A DNA stretch of 23,303 bases. It comes from Dehalococcoidales bacterium. GTDB lineage: Bacteria > Chloroflexota > Dehalococcoidia > Dehalococcoidales > UBA3254. Within the stretch, counting starts at the first letter, position 1; the number at the start of each line of letters is the position of its first letter. The stretch is from the NCBI GenBank assembly GCA_016926695.1, contig JAFGOB010000023.1, positions 1 through 23,303 on the forward strand. The letters are read 5' to 3'. Shown piece after piece: positions 1 to 7,083 of the stretch. Made by a program: the position numbers and the translations under genes. The notes below the pieces were generated by a model. That model was not told where the DNA came from. It ran no database searches and saw only the letters and a list, made by a program, of their open reading frames with translations.

Positions 1-633
1 CCTCCGGAGTTCTTCCAGATCATCCGGGAAGCCACGAAGAAATACGGCGCTCTCTACATCGCGGATGAAGTACAGTCCGGCGCCGGGCGGACCGGCAAGA
101 TGTGGTCCATCGAACATACCGGGGTCGTCCCGGATATGCTGACCTGGGGAAAAGGCATGGGCGGCGATGTTCCCATGGCCGGGGCTACTTTTAACTCGGA
201 AATCAATGAGTCCCTTCCGGAAGGTTCACAGCCCGGCACCTTTGCCGGCAACGCGCTTGCCTGTGCTGTTTGCATGACCAACATCGATCTGATTACTGAT
301 AAAGAAACGGACCTGCTGGGACGGGCGACGAAGCTCGGGGAAGAAATCAGCGGCATGTTCAAGGATGCGGCGAAGACAGTGAAAGCCATCGGCGATGTCC
401 GCGGGCGCGGCCTGATGATCGGCGTCGAGGTGGTCGCGGACCGGAAAACAAAAGAACCGTTATCCGGCGATGCCTGCGGCGAGATAGCCGTAAAATTGTT
501 GAATTCCGGCATCATCATGACGCCCTGCGGCCGTTACGGTAACGTCTTCCGTTTCATGCCGCCTTTAACCGTTCCGAGGGAGTACGCGCTGAAAGCCACG
601 GAAGTCATGATCGATGTATTGAAAGGTTATTAG
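1..633 (+). CDS. Class III (PLP-dependent) aminotransferase, 3' part
   Basis: The reading frame is open from the first base of the window to TAG at 631-633, so only the C-terminal 210 residues are present and the real start lies outside. The visible part holds the class III signature: an IADEVQSGAGRTGK stretch at residues 20-33 of the fragment, whose Asp22 contacts the PLP pyridine nitrogen, and TWGKGMGGDVPMAG, whose Lys51 is the expected Schiff-base lysine. The C-terminal small domain follows (GDVRGRGLMIGVEV near residue 135, then a PCGRYGNVFRFMPPL stretch). Family members (GabT, ornithine and diaminobutyrate transaminases) move amino groups between an omega-amine or amino acid and a 2-oxo acid; which substrate is used here cannot be read from the fragment. 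The amidohydrolase gene starts 76 bases downstream on the same strand, so co-transcription is plausible. Confidence 0.93.
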   Translation, partial: PPEFFQIIREATKKYGALYIADEVQSGAGRTGKMWSIEHTGVVPDMLTWGKGMGGDVPMAGATFNSEINESLPEGSQPGTFAGNALACAVCMTNIDLITDKETDLLGRATKLGEEISGMFKDAAKTVKAIGDVRGRGLMIGVEVVADRKTKEPLSGDACGEIAVKLLNSGIIMTPCGRYGNVFRFMPPLTVPREYALKATEVMIDVLKGY

Positions 634-709
634 CCGGCGGTGCAGTATTCGCTAAAATGTACCAGGTGGTTCACAACGAAAATATAGCCAGTTATTCGGA
701 GGATACACT

Positions 710-2389
710 ATGAATAAACGGACTAAATCCCAGTGGCAGCCGTTGACCCCTGACACGGTACTTTTCAACGGGAACATCATTACGGTAGACAGGGAATTTT
801 CGATCTCAGAAGCCGTGGCTGTAAAGGGCGACAGGATAGTCGGCGTAGGGTCATCCGCGGACATGAAAAAACTGGCCGGCGAGAATACCCGGCTGATGGA
901 CCTGGAGGGAGCGACGGTGCTGCCCGGCATCAACGATGCTCATTGTCATCTTAACGGCTTTGGGCTGGAACGGCCGCCGATGCAGCTCGATATCGGTTAT
1001 CCGGCCATCAAGTCCATTGCTGAACTGAAAGCAGCCGCTGCCGCCAGGATAGCGGAGGTCGGACCCGGCAAGTGGATTTCCGGCTGGGGATGGGACAGGG
1101 GTTTCCTGGAAGAAACGAAAGGCAACCCCGACCACTGGCCCACGCGTTACGACCTCGATCCCATCAGCCCGGATAACCCCATCGCCTTCACAGAGTTTTC
1201 CGGACACGTCCTGCTGGTCAACAGTAAAGCCCTGGAATTAGCCGGGATCAACAAAGATACTCCCCAGCCCGCCCAGGGCTTCATACAGAAGGATGATAAT
1301 GGAGAACCGACCGGAATCCTGTTCGAGATGACCTTTCCTGTCCGGGCCCTGATACCGCCGCCGACGGAAGAAGAGCGCAAAGCCGGCATTCTCAACGCCA
1401 TGGCTGAACTGAACTCGCTCGGTATCACCTGTGTCACCGAGCCTGGCCTCGGTCCTGAGGTGATCAGGATCTACACCGACCTCCACAACCAGGGAAAATT
1501 CTCCCTGCGTGTCAACTGCATGATCTCCGGAGGGCCTTCCCTTAAGAGCGTGAAAGATGTTATCGACCATGTTGGTACCGGCACGGGATTCGGTGACGAA
1601 TGGCTGAGGATATCCGGACTCAAGCTGCTGGCTGACGGAATACCGCCGTCTAAGACTGCTTTCATGTATGAAGACTATATTGGTGGGGGACACGGCCAGT
1701 TGCTCGTGGAAGGCGATACCGATGAGGAAAGATATGACATGCTGATAAGCATGATCAAGTATGCCAGCCATCATGGGTTCCAGGTCGGTATTCATGTTAC
1801 CGGAGACCGGGGTATCGATGCCTGCGTCGACGGCTATATAGCGGCTTTGGAAGAACGACCCTGGGATGCCAGGCACTACATTATTCATACCGATTATGCT
1901 ACCCCGCAATGCATTGAGCGCATGGCGAAGCACAATATCGGGGCTAATGTGCAGTCCGCCATCAAGTGGACGATCGGGAACTTGATGGTTGGCATCACGG
2001 GAGAAAAGAGAGCTGCGTACCACTGGCCGCTGAAAACCCTGTTCGATAGCGGTGTAAGGGTGTCCAACAGCTCCGATGCCTCGGTCACCTACCCAGACTG
2101 GAGGCAAGGAGTTGAATCCGCTGTGCTGCGCAACGACAAGGCAACCGGCAAGGTCATTGGCCCGGAACAATGCATTTCAGTAGAAAGGGCGATCCAGGCA
2201 TACACGATCAACGGCGCATGGCAGGACCACCAGGACCATGTGAGGGGGTCGATCGAGGTTGGTAAGCTGGCAGATTTCACCGTCATCCGTGATGACATCC
2301 TTTCCATCGACCCTAACAAAATACACGAGATACCAATCCTCTATACGATAGTTGGCGGTAAGATCGTCTATCAAAATCCTAAATCATAA
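710..2389 (+). CDS. YtcJ-like metal-dependent amidohydrolase (amidohydrolase family 3)
   Basis: This 559-residue protein is full length for YtcJ-type amidohydrolases, which hydrolyse amide or related bonds with a binuclear or mononuclear metal centre in a TIM barrel; substrates of most members are unknown. The N-terminal beta-sandwich strand (VLFNGNIITVD) leads into the HxH metal motif in NDAHCH (His78, His80). Further candidate ligands or catalytic residues are Lys305 in LKLLADG, His362 in GIHVTGD, His393 in IIHTDYATP and Asp456 in SNSSDAS. The C-terminus returns to the sandwich domain (GKLADFTVI). A good ribosome-binding site (CGGAGGAT) sits 8 bases before the ATG at 710. No signal peptide is visible, so the protein is probably cytosolic. 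It follows the aminotransferase gene on the same strand, which suggests a shared role in processing an amide- or amine-containing compound, but that is inference. Confidence 0.92.
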   Translation: MNKRTKSQWQPLTPDTVLFNGNIITVDREFSISEAVAVKGDRIVGVGSSADMKKLAGENTRLMDLEGATVLPGINDAHCHLNGFGLERPPMQLDIGYPAIKSIAELKAAAAARIAEVGPGKWISGWGWDRGFLEETKGNPDHWPTRYDLDPISPDNPIAFTEFSGHVLLVNSKALELAGINKDTPQPAQGFIQKDDNGEPTGILFEMTFPVRALIPPPTEEERKAGILNAMAELNSLGITCVTEPGLGPEVIRIYTDLHNQGKFSLRVNCMISGGPSLKSVKDVIDHVGTGTGFGDEWLRISGLKLLADGIPPSKTAFMYEDYIGGGHGQLLVEGDTDEERYDMLISMIKYASHHGFQVGIHVTGDRGIDACVDGYIAALEERPWDARHYIIHTDYATPQCIERMAKHNIGANVQSAIKWTIGNLMVGITGEKRAAYHWPLKTLFDSGVRVSNSSDASVTYPDWRQGVESAVLRNDKATGKVIGPEQCISVERAIQAYTINGAWQDHQDHVRGSIEVGKLADFTVIRDDILSIDPNKIHEIPILYTIVGGKIVYQNPKS

Positions 2390-2510
2390 CGGAAGAGGCT
2401 AGAAAAAGACAAATAGGGACAACAAGACGATTTTCTGAGAGGCAAGTGCGATGAAACAATGGCCTCCTGGGGGAAAATGCTGGCTTTTCTCAAGAACCTG
2501 CCATGATTTG

Positions 2511-2534
2511 AAAAACGCCTCTGAAAACCAGGCG
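2511..2534 (-). terminator. Possible intrinsic terminator after the moaF-like gene
   Basis: On the minus strand a short hairpin (CGCCT, 9-base loop, AGGCG) is followed directly by TTTTT at 2515-2511. It begins 5 bases after the stop codon of the MoaF-like gene. The stem is only 5 bp, so this is a weak call supported mainly by position. Confidence 0.4.
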
Positions 2535-2538
2535 CCAG

Positions 2539-3381
2539 TCAGTCCTGATTATCCAGTTTGTATCTCGTCTCGTTGAGAAATTCAGCTTTAGCGCCCATCA
2601 TAAAGTTCAGGTAACTGCCCGTCCCTATATCGAACCCGAACGTCTTCCCGTTCGATCTCATTTCCTTCAGGTTGATCACCACCAGGCCGAAAGTAGGCAT
2701 AATTTTCTCACGCCAGCTGAACAGATAGATATCCGGCTCTATCTTGAAGTAATCACAGTATTCGGTGTCGGCGAGCCCCTTCTCAACGCCTTCCAGACAG
2801 TGCCAGGTGTAGAGACGGTCGTTAAGGTAAATGTGTTCGTAGACGCGGCTGCTGCTGTACGTGTACTGGACTCTTTTCCCGACGAGTTCGGTCGTCCTCT
2901 CATGAACCGGCACGGACTCATGTCGTGAGGAAGGATTGATCAGTGCATGCTCGATATGAACCTCCATTTCACTCAGGTCCAGTCCCTTCTTCAATCGCGT
3001 TATGAAGGCTGCGGGACCTTGTTGAAGCCCTGAAATTGTTGCGGTAAAGATAGTCGCTTTGCCCGTGGAAAAATCGAGGACCAGTGAGTTGGAGACGTTT
3101 GATTTTTCCCCGCTGACGAAGTCGACAAAATATATACCAGGGGCTGCCTTTATGGCCTCATAAGCCAGTTCTTCAGATGGTGCGGACTCCGATTCTTGTT
3201 CCGTTTCCCAGAGAAGTGAATGTGCGCCAAGGAAAATGCATTTCCTCATTTCTTGGGTCCCCTGGAAAAGTAATTCGATCTTCTTGCCGGCAAGGTCGTC
3301 GGTCGGGGGCAGCATGTTTACATCCATTTCCGTCCCCCAGTCTCCGAGGTCCATCCATTTGTCCGCAGGTTGGAATTTCAT
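2539..3381 (-). CDS. moaF: MoaF-domain protein (two-domain, lipocalin-like)
   Basis: The protein (280 aa) resembles the MoaF family. The C-terminal half carries the most recognisable stretch: LVGKRVQYTYSSSRVYEHIY around residues 166-185, then YTWHCLEG, GLADTEY and SWREKIMPTFGLVVI. The N-terminal half repeats the same layout more loosely (DLAGKKIELLFQG near 28-40, FLGAHSLLWETE near 50-61, then APGIYFVDF and SLVLDFSTGKATI), so it looks like an internal duplication of one barrel-like domain. MoaF was named from the Klebsiella monoamine-regulated moa operon; databases also link it to molybdenum cofactor biosynthesis, but its biochemical role is not settled. The gene starts 63 bases after the cupin stop codon with a GAAAGGAA ribosome-binding site, so the two are probably one transcript. 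No catalytic function is claimed. Confidence 0.75.
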   Translation of the reverse strand: MKFQPADKWMDLGDWGTEMDVNMLPPTDDLAGKKIELLFQGTQEMRKCIFLGAHSLLWETEQESESAPSEELAYEAIKAAPGIYFVDFVSGEKSNVSNSLVLDFSTGKATIFTATISGLQQGPAAFITRLKKGLDLSEMEVHIEHALINPSSRHESVPVHERTTELVGKRVQYTYSSSRVYEHIYLNDRLYTWHCLEGVEKGLADTEYCDYFKIEPDIYLFSWREKIMPTFGLVVINLKEMRSNGKTFGFDIGTGSYLNFMMGAKAEFLNETRYKLDNQD

Positions 3382-3444
3382 GCTTGTATTCCTTTCAAGT
3401 GTTAAAGAGAGCTTCTGCTGGAATTATCGGTAACCCGGCGCTGC

Positions 3445-3870
3445 TTATGTCTTTTTCTCATAGTGCCTGGTCAGAGCGTAGTTGTAGAATACGAAGGGCC
3501 TTTCAACTTTCGTAAAAACCAGCGGACAATGGAACAGACCGGCCCGGATATACACCGTAGTAAAAGTGGAAAAGGTATGTTTTTCAAGGTTTTTACCGTC
3601 TTCACTCAGTGTAAGTTCAACTTCTCCGCCGAGGTCGAGCATGTTATGGGGGTCGCCTCCAAGGAAAACCAGGAACTGGTCGAAATCATGCCAGTGCGAT
3701 TCCACCTCATCCACGTAGGGAACAGTAATGCATTTCCAGCTCATGTGGAATCCCAGATCGCCATAGGCTTCATCACTCTTAAGGAACGGTATCGGAGCGA
3801 TCACCTGAGTATGGCGTGAGGGACGGGTTGTATTGGTCCTGATATATTTATCGGTTTGTAGTTCTGACAT
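3445..3870 (-). CDS. Cupin-like protein of unknown function
   Basis: This 141-residue protein looks like a small single-domain cupin. A histidine/acid-rich strand, VESHWHDFDQFLVFLGGDP (about residues 56-74), resembles cupin motif 1, which normally supplies metal ligands (here His58 and His60 with a following Asp/Gln). GLFHCPLVFTKV (about 111-122) resembles motif 2 with a further His. Between them lies a beta-rich region (GEVELTLSEDGK). Cupins can be metal-dependent dioxygenases, isomerases or simple binding proteins, so no reaction is assigned. The start is well supported by AAAAGGAG placed 6 bases before the ATG. It is the first gene of a two-gene unit with the MoaF-like gene. Confidence 0.7.
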   Translation of the reverse strand: MSELQTDKYIRTNTTRPSRHTQVIAPIPFLKSDEAYGDLGFHMSWKCITVPYVDEVESHWHDFDQFLVFLGGDPHNMLDLGGEVELTLSEDGKNLEKHTFSTFTTVYIRAGLFHCPLVFTKVERPFVFYNYALTRHYEKKT

Positions 3871-3897
3871 CTTAAACTCCTTTTCCTGATATCTATC

Positions 3898-3926
3898 AAT
3901 TTACGCTGTAGCGAGATCTCAAACAA
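3898..3926 (-). promoter_or_regulatory. Candidate sigma-70 promoter of the cupin-moaF unit
   Basis: On the minus strand TTGTTT (3926-3921) and TAAATT (3903-3898) are separated by 17 bases, about 30 bases upstream of the cupin ATG. Matches to consensus are partial (3/6 and 4/6), so this rests mainly on spacing and location. Confidence 0.3.
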
Positions 3927-4120
3927 TAGCTGAAAACAATCATTCATTATCGGCGTTTACTGGGAAAACAGCCTATCGGGGGATATTCACAGTATTTCAC
4001 TACAGACATTAGAGAGGAACCATTGTTTATGGCGTACTCAGAGAGCCGATTTTTGGATCGAGAGGATTATAAAATATCCCGGAAGCTAAAGCTAATTTTG
4101 GCTGGAAGGTGATAACAATC

Positions 4121-4144
4121 AAAAAGGCACCTCCCCGGGTGACC
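4121..4144 (-). terminator. Intrinsic terminator, minus strand
   Basis: On the minus strand GGTCACC (4144-4138) pairs with GGTGCC (4131-4126), leaving one bulged base, and TTTTT follows at 4125-4121. It lies about 190 bases beyond the ferredoxin stop codon and upstream of the cupin promoter region, so it would end the flavoprotein-ferredoxin transcript before the cupin-moaF unit. The interval 3871-4333 otherwise shows no convincing gene. Confidence 0.5.
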
Positions 4145-4333
4145 TCTTAGCCCACATTATCCGAACAGCAACCATCCAGACTTCTGATGATTGCTTTAAG
4201 AAGCCGGCCAGCAAGAGCATCGTTAAAGGACTCATCGATGGAAATGAGCCCATTTCAAGACAAGGATCCAATCAAGCGGTGTTGGGATGTCCGGCCGATC
4301 TTTTTCTTTCTCCAACCTTTAAGGCTTTTCACT

Positions 4334-4669
4334 TCATCCAACTGGCGGCCTGGTGTAAGGGGGCGGCGGATTTTTCATTCCGATACGGAATTGTTCACCG
4401 GTAGCCTTGCGTTTCCAGCCTACTCTCTGGTTTAAGGGATGCTCCATTCTGAGCGCATTGGACGGGCAGTGTAACTGGCAGCAACCGCAAAACCAGCACT
4501 CGTCCGGATAAACCACTACGGGCGGCTTCCCTTTCTCTGCATTCGGGAAAAGCACATCTACACGGCAGACATCTACACATGAATTGCATCCTGTACACAG
4601 ATCAGCATCAATCAATATTGCCTGGAATGGCATCGATGGATTGGGGACCAGATAAACTTTGTCTTCCAT
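4334..4669 (-). CDS. Two-cluster 4Fe-4S ferredoxin, partner subunit of the flavoprotein
   Basis: The 111-residue protein has two cysteine motifs for [4Fe-4S] clusters: C25-x2-C28-x2-C31-x3-C35 and C58-x2-C61-x2-C64-x3-C68-Pro, with an additional Cys63. In the first motif the usual Pro after the last Cys is Arg. The hydrophobic spacing and the C-terminal basic and proline-rich tail (NPPPPYTRPP) resemble the small beta subunits that pair with APS-reductase-like or fumarate-reductase-like flavoproteins. Its likely job is to carry electrons to or from the FAD of the neighbouring flavoprotein, whose stop codon is only 37 bases upstream. The ribosome-binding site is AAAGGAG, 10 bases before the ATG. 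No signal peptide or membrane segment is visible, so the complex is probably cytosolic. Confidence 0.9.
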   Translation of the reverse strand: MEDKVYLVPNPSMPFQAILIDADLCTGCNSCVDVCRVDVLFPNAEKGKPPVVVYPDECWFCGCCQLHCPSNALRMEHPLNQRVGWKRKATGEQFRIGMKNPPPPYTRPPVG

Positions 4670-4706
4670 AGTGATTAAGCTCCTTTAAACAAGTAAAGCC
4701 CGTGTC

Positions 4707-6668
4707 TTAAAGATCGCAGTGTTTCCTGTAATTTTCCTCGTACGTAGGAGCATAAGGCGGCAGGAGCCAGAAATTCATGGGCATTTCTCCAACTTTAACC
4801 GCGCCATTTTCCTGCTTGATCGTAACAAACTTGTTCCATTCCGGCGGGTCCTTTTCAGGATAGTCTATCCTGTTAAAGTTCAAAGGCTGGCTGCTCGCTT
4901 TCCGGGCTAAAGATGCATACATAACCATTTCGCCACAGGTAAGCCGTGAAAAACACTCTAAAACCTTTTTTAACTCGTGCGGATTTTTGGCATAGACTCT
5001 GGAAGCTTCACTCTCCCGGATACTTTTAAACCATCGCAGCCCTGTTTCCAGCACTTCTTCACTTTTATACTCGCCGCAGTAGTCCTGCATAATTCTGCAC
5101 AACCCGGCCTGTAGTTCCTTCCATCCCACACCGTTTTTCCGCTTCACGGGAGCGTAAACGCGGTCCTTTTCTGCCTGTACCTGCTTTCTGTCTACAACCG
5201 GTTGCTGCGACGCAGCTGCATATGCTGCTGCTTTACGACCAGCATACCTTCCGGTTGAAGATGCCCCGGCCCCTCCATGTCTGGACCTGCCGGTATTCCC
5301 GGCTGCATACAAACCTTCTAGCGTCGTTTTAAGGTCCCAGTCAACCACCATGCCGCCAGCGGTGAACCCGGGCCCGGAATCTCTCCATTGACGCACTGCC
5401 GGTCCATATCCTGGACCTTGAGCGTAGGCATCCGGAGGCATAACGACGGCCTGTAACATGTCTTTGTCCGGGTCAAAACCGCTGCGGCTGTACAGGTCGT
5501 AAACCGGGATACGGGTTTTTCCTTCATTGCCCACCATAAGGCCCCATATCGCCCTTCGCTCATGCTGTGGCATACCGGGCAAATCGGCATAAAGCGGAAG
5601 GACGAACTCACCTTTCCGGATCCGCTCCGGCAGGTCACGGATCAGGTGCGGCCGGTCCCGGAAAGAAATCCCGTTGTCTCCCGGCGCCGGCAGGTATCGC
5701 TCGGCCACTGTTTTCAGCACGTTCCCGTCCTTATCTACCCAGGGAACCTCTTTACCGTTGGCATCGACGATGGTGCAGGCGAACCAGGTGTTACCGGCAT
5801 TGCCGACACCGTAATTCGGGTAGCTGAAGCCCCCGGACGTCGACTGGCTGTATTCCATCGTGGTAAATTCGGCGCCGGCCTGCCATCCCATAGCGTTACC
5901 ATCACCTGCCATGTTAGGCTCCGCGCCGCAGAAAGCGCCAGCCCCCGATAATTCTGTGGAGAATATCCACAACGCTGCAGGTACGGATGTAGTAAGTACG
6001 GTAGACTTCGCTGCAAAGACATAGAATTCACCGGTCCGCACATTTACTCCCGTGCCGCCGACAACCCTGGCCCCCGATTTTCCGCCTTCAGTCAACAGGC
6101 TCGTCGCCATGACATGGTCGTAAATTATTACCCCCAGCCGTTTAAGTTCGTTGTACAGGGCAGGCTTCATTTTCGCACCACCGCGGAGCCTTATGGTATG
6201 TTTATTCACGTAATCATAAGCGAACATTATCCTGGTCTCTTCATCTCTAAAAGGGGCGCCGGCAAACTCATCGTCTACATCTCTGAACTCTACTCCCATC
6301 TTCTCAATATCGAGAAGGGCATCATAATTTTCCATGCAAGGAATGTACACAGTATGACCAAAATCAAATGGTTCCTGCTTGAGAGTAGCTTCCGTCGCTT
6401 CCTCCGGAGAAACCTTGCTCCCGGGGGCCTTGCAAACGAAGTACCAGTGATCGATCCCGCTTCCGGCTTGACCGCTTCTTATAACCGCTCCTTTTTCAAC
6501 AAGAACTACTTTTGCTCCTCGCCTGGCAGCATTAATAGCCGCGTGGCACCCCGCCAGGCCACCGCCAAGAACCAATACATCAGCAACGACTTCATTCTCC
6601 TTATCATAATTTACGGGGTATGGCCATTCCTGCAGATTATTACCTGTCGGTTGCTCCTGATTGGACAA
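4707..6668 (-). CDS. FAD-dependent oxidoreductase (fumarate reductase/APS reductase alpha-like flavoprotein)
   Basis: From the preferred start this is a 653-residue flavoprotein. An N-terminal dinucleotide-binding fold, ADVLVLGGGLAGCHAAINAA (GGGLAG about residues 35-40), is followed by VVLVEKG and RSGQAGSGIDHW, and near the C-terminal third GLYAAGNTGRSRHGGAGA closes the FAD site. In succinate dehydrogenases the region after the FAD glycines carries a His that binds flavin covalently (RSHT...); here the equivalent stretch reads RSGQAGSG, so FAD is probably non-covalent. A long C-terminal helical domain is present, as in SdhA/FrdA/AprA. Start choice: TTG at 6668 is preceded by AAAGGAGG with 8 bases between, whereas the ATG at 6698 and the farther ATG at 6776 lack a good site. 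The ferredoxin gene follows after 37 bases; together they probably form a soluble reductase. The substrate is unknown and no ATP sulfurylase gene is nearby, so APS reduction is not supported. Confidence 0.85.
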   Translation of the reverse strand: MSNQEQPTGNNLQEWPYPVNYDKENEVVADVLVLGGGLAGCHAAINAARRGAKVVLVEKGAVIRSGQAGSGIDHWYFVCKAPGSKVSPEEATEATLKQEPFDFGHTVYIPCMENYDALLDIEKMGVEFRDVDDEFAGAPFRDEETRIMFAYDYVNKHTIRLRGGAKMKPALYNELKRLGVIIYDHVMATSLLTEGGKSGARVVGGTGVNVRTGEFYVFAAKSTVLTTSVPAALWIFSTELSGAGAFCGAEPNMAGDGNAMGWQAGAEFTTMEYSQSTSGGFSYPNYGVGNAGNTWFACTIVDANGKEVPWVDKDGNVLKTVAERYLPAPGDNGISFRDRPHLIRDLPERIRKGEFVLPLYADLPGMPQHERRAIWGLMVGNEGKTRIPVYDLYSRSGFDPDKDMLQAVVMPPDAYAQGPGYGPAVRQWRDSGPGFTAGGMVVDWDLKTTLEGLYAAGNTGRSRHGGAGASSTGRYAGRKAAAYAAASQQPVVDRKQVQAEKDRVYAPVKRKNGVGWKELQAGLCRIMQDYCGEYKSEEVLETGLRWFKSIRESEASRVYAKNPHELKKVLECFSRLTCGEMVMYASLARKASSQPLNFNRIDYPEKDPPEWNKFVTIKQENGAVKVGEMPMNFWLLPPYAPTYEENYRKHCDL

Positions 6669-6684
6669 TTTGTTTTCCTCCTTT
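6669..6684 (-). promoter_or_regulatory. Ribosome-binding site deciding a TTG start for the flavoprotein
   Basis: On the minus strand AAAGGAGG occupies 6684-6677, 8 bases before TTG at 6668-6666. This is close to the ideal Shine-Dalgarno sequence and spacing, and it lies inside the in-frame extension that the upstream ATG codons would give. Confidence 0.65.
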
Positions 6685-6773
6685 GAGTCATCCGGCATCG
6701 TTATGGAGCATAGCTGCCGGACAGTGGGCGGTAATTGATGTTGCAGCCGCAATAAACGATATGACCTTGAATC

Positions 6774-6787
6774 CACTTTATAAAGTG
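6774..6787. promoter_or_regulatory. Perfect 14-bp palindrome, candidate operator of the flavoprotein operon
   Basis: CACTTTATAAAGTG reads the same on both strands and lies about 106 bases upstream of the TTG start of the flavoprotein gene. A partial repeat of the half-site (AACTTTATGA) follows a few bases away. It has the form of a dimeric regulator site, but no promoter can be placed next to it with confidence. Confidence 0.3.
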
Positions 6788-7004
6788 ATCCTTGAACTTT
6801 ATGAGGAGTCTATCATACCCTGTCTTTTCGAGCACTTAATATCCGATCAAAAAGAGTGTCTCAATACTATCCAAAACGTTAGGAAGGATAGGAGAGTCAT
6901 CCTTCCTTACCGGGAAATCTGCAGATTATTCTTTATTGATCAGTTATCTTATTCAATCTAGAGACCTCAGTACCGACTGTCCGAATTGTTTACTCACAAT
7001 GGAA

Positions 7005-7035
7005 ACCCGGTGCCGTTATAGAAACGGCACCGGGT
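7005..7035 (-). terminator. Strong hairpin terminator after the solute-binding protein gene
   Basis: A perfect 13-bp stem (ACCCGGTGCCGTT pairing with AACGGCACCGGGT) with a 5-base loop lies 49 bases beyond the stop codon of the solute-binding protein gene. On the minus strand only TTTCC follows, so the T tract is short; the stem itself is very stable. It separates this gene from the flavoprotein operon downstream on the same strand. Confidence 0.6.
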
Positions 7036-7083
7036 ATTTGCTGCCCAGCGGCTTTGGTGACTGTGCAGCAAGTTATGAGGAGG

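Noticed and set aside
1238..2170. Minus-strand open frame of 310 codons
   Set aside because: It lies wholly inside the YtcJ-like amidohydrolase, whose frame carries all the catalytic motifs; a shadow of that gene.
4090..4403. Plus-strand open stretch of about 100 codons without a start codon, overlapping the end of the ferredoxin gene
   Set aside because: No start codon, no recognisable family, and it crosses the terminator hairpin and the antisense of a clear gene; probably chance.
4334..6668. Assigning the flavoprotein-ferredoxin pair as APS reductase (AprBA)
   Set aside because: Architecture is similar, but no sulfate adenylyltransferase or Qmo genes are nearby and the ferredoxin lacks the longer AprB tail; left as unknown substrate.
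6669..6776. ATG starts at 6776 and 6698 for the flavoprotein
   Set aside because: Neither has a suitable ribosome-binding site, while TTG at 6668 has an excellent one; the extra residues are not family-like.
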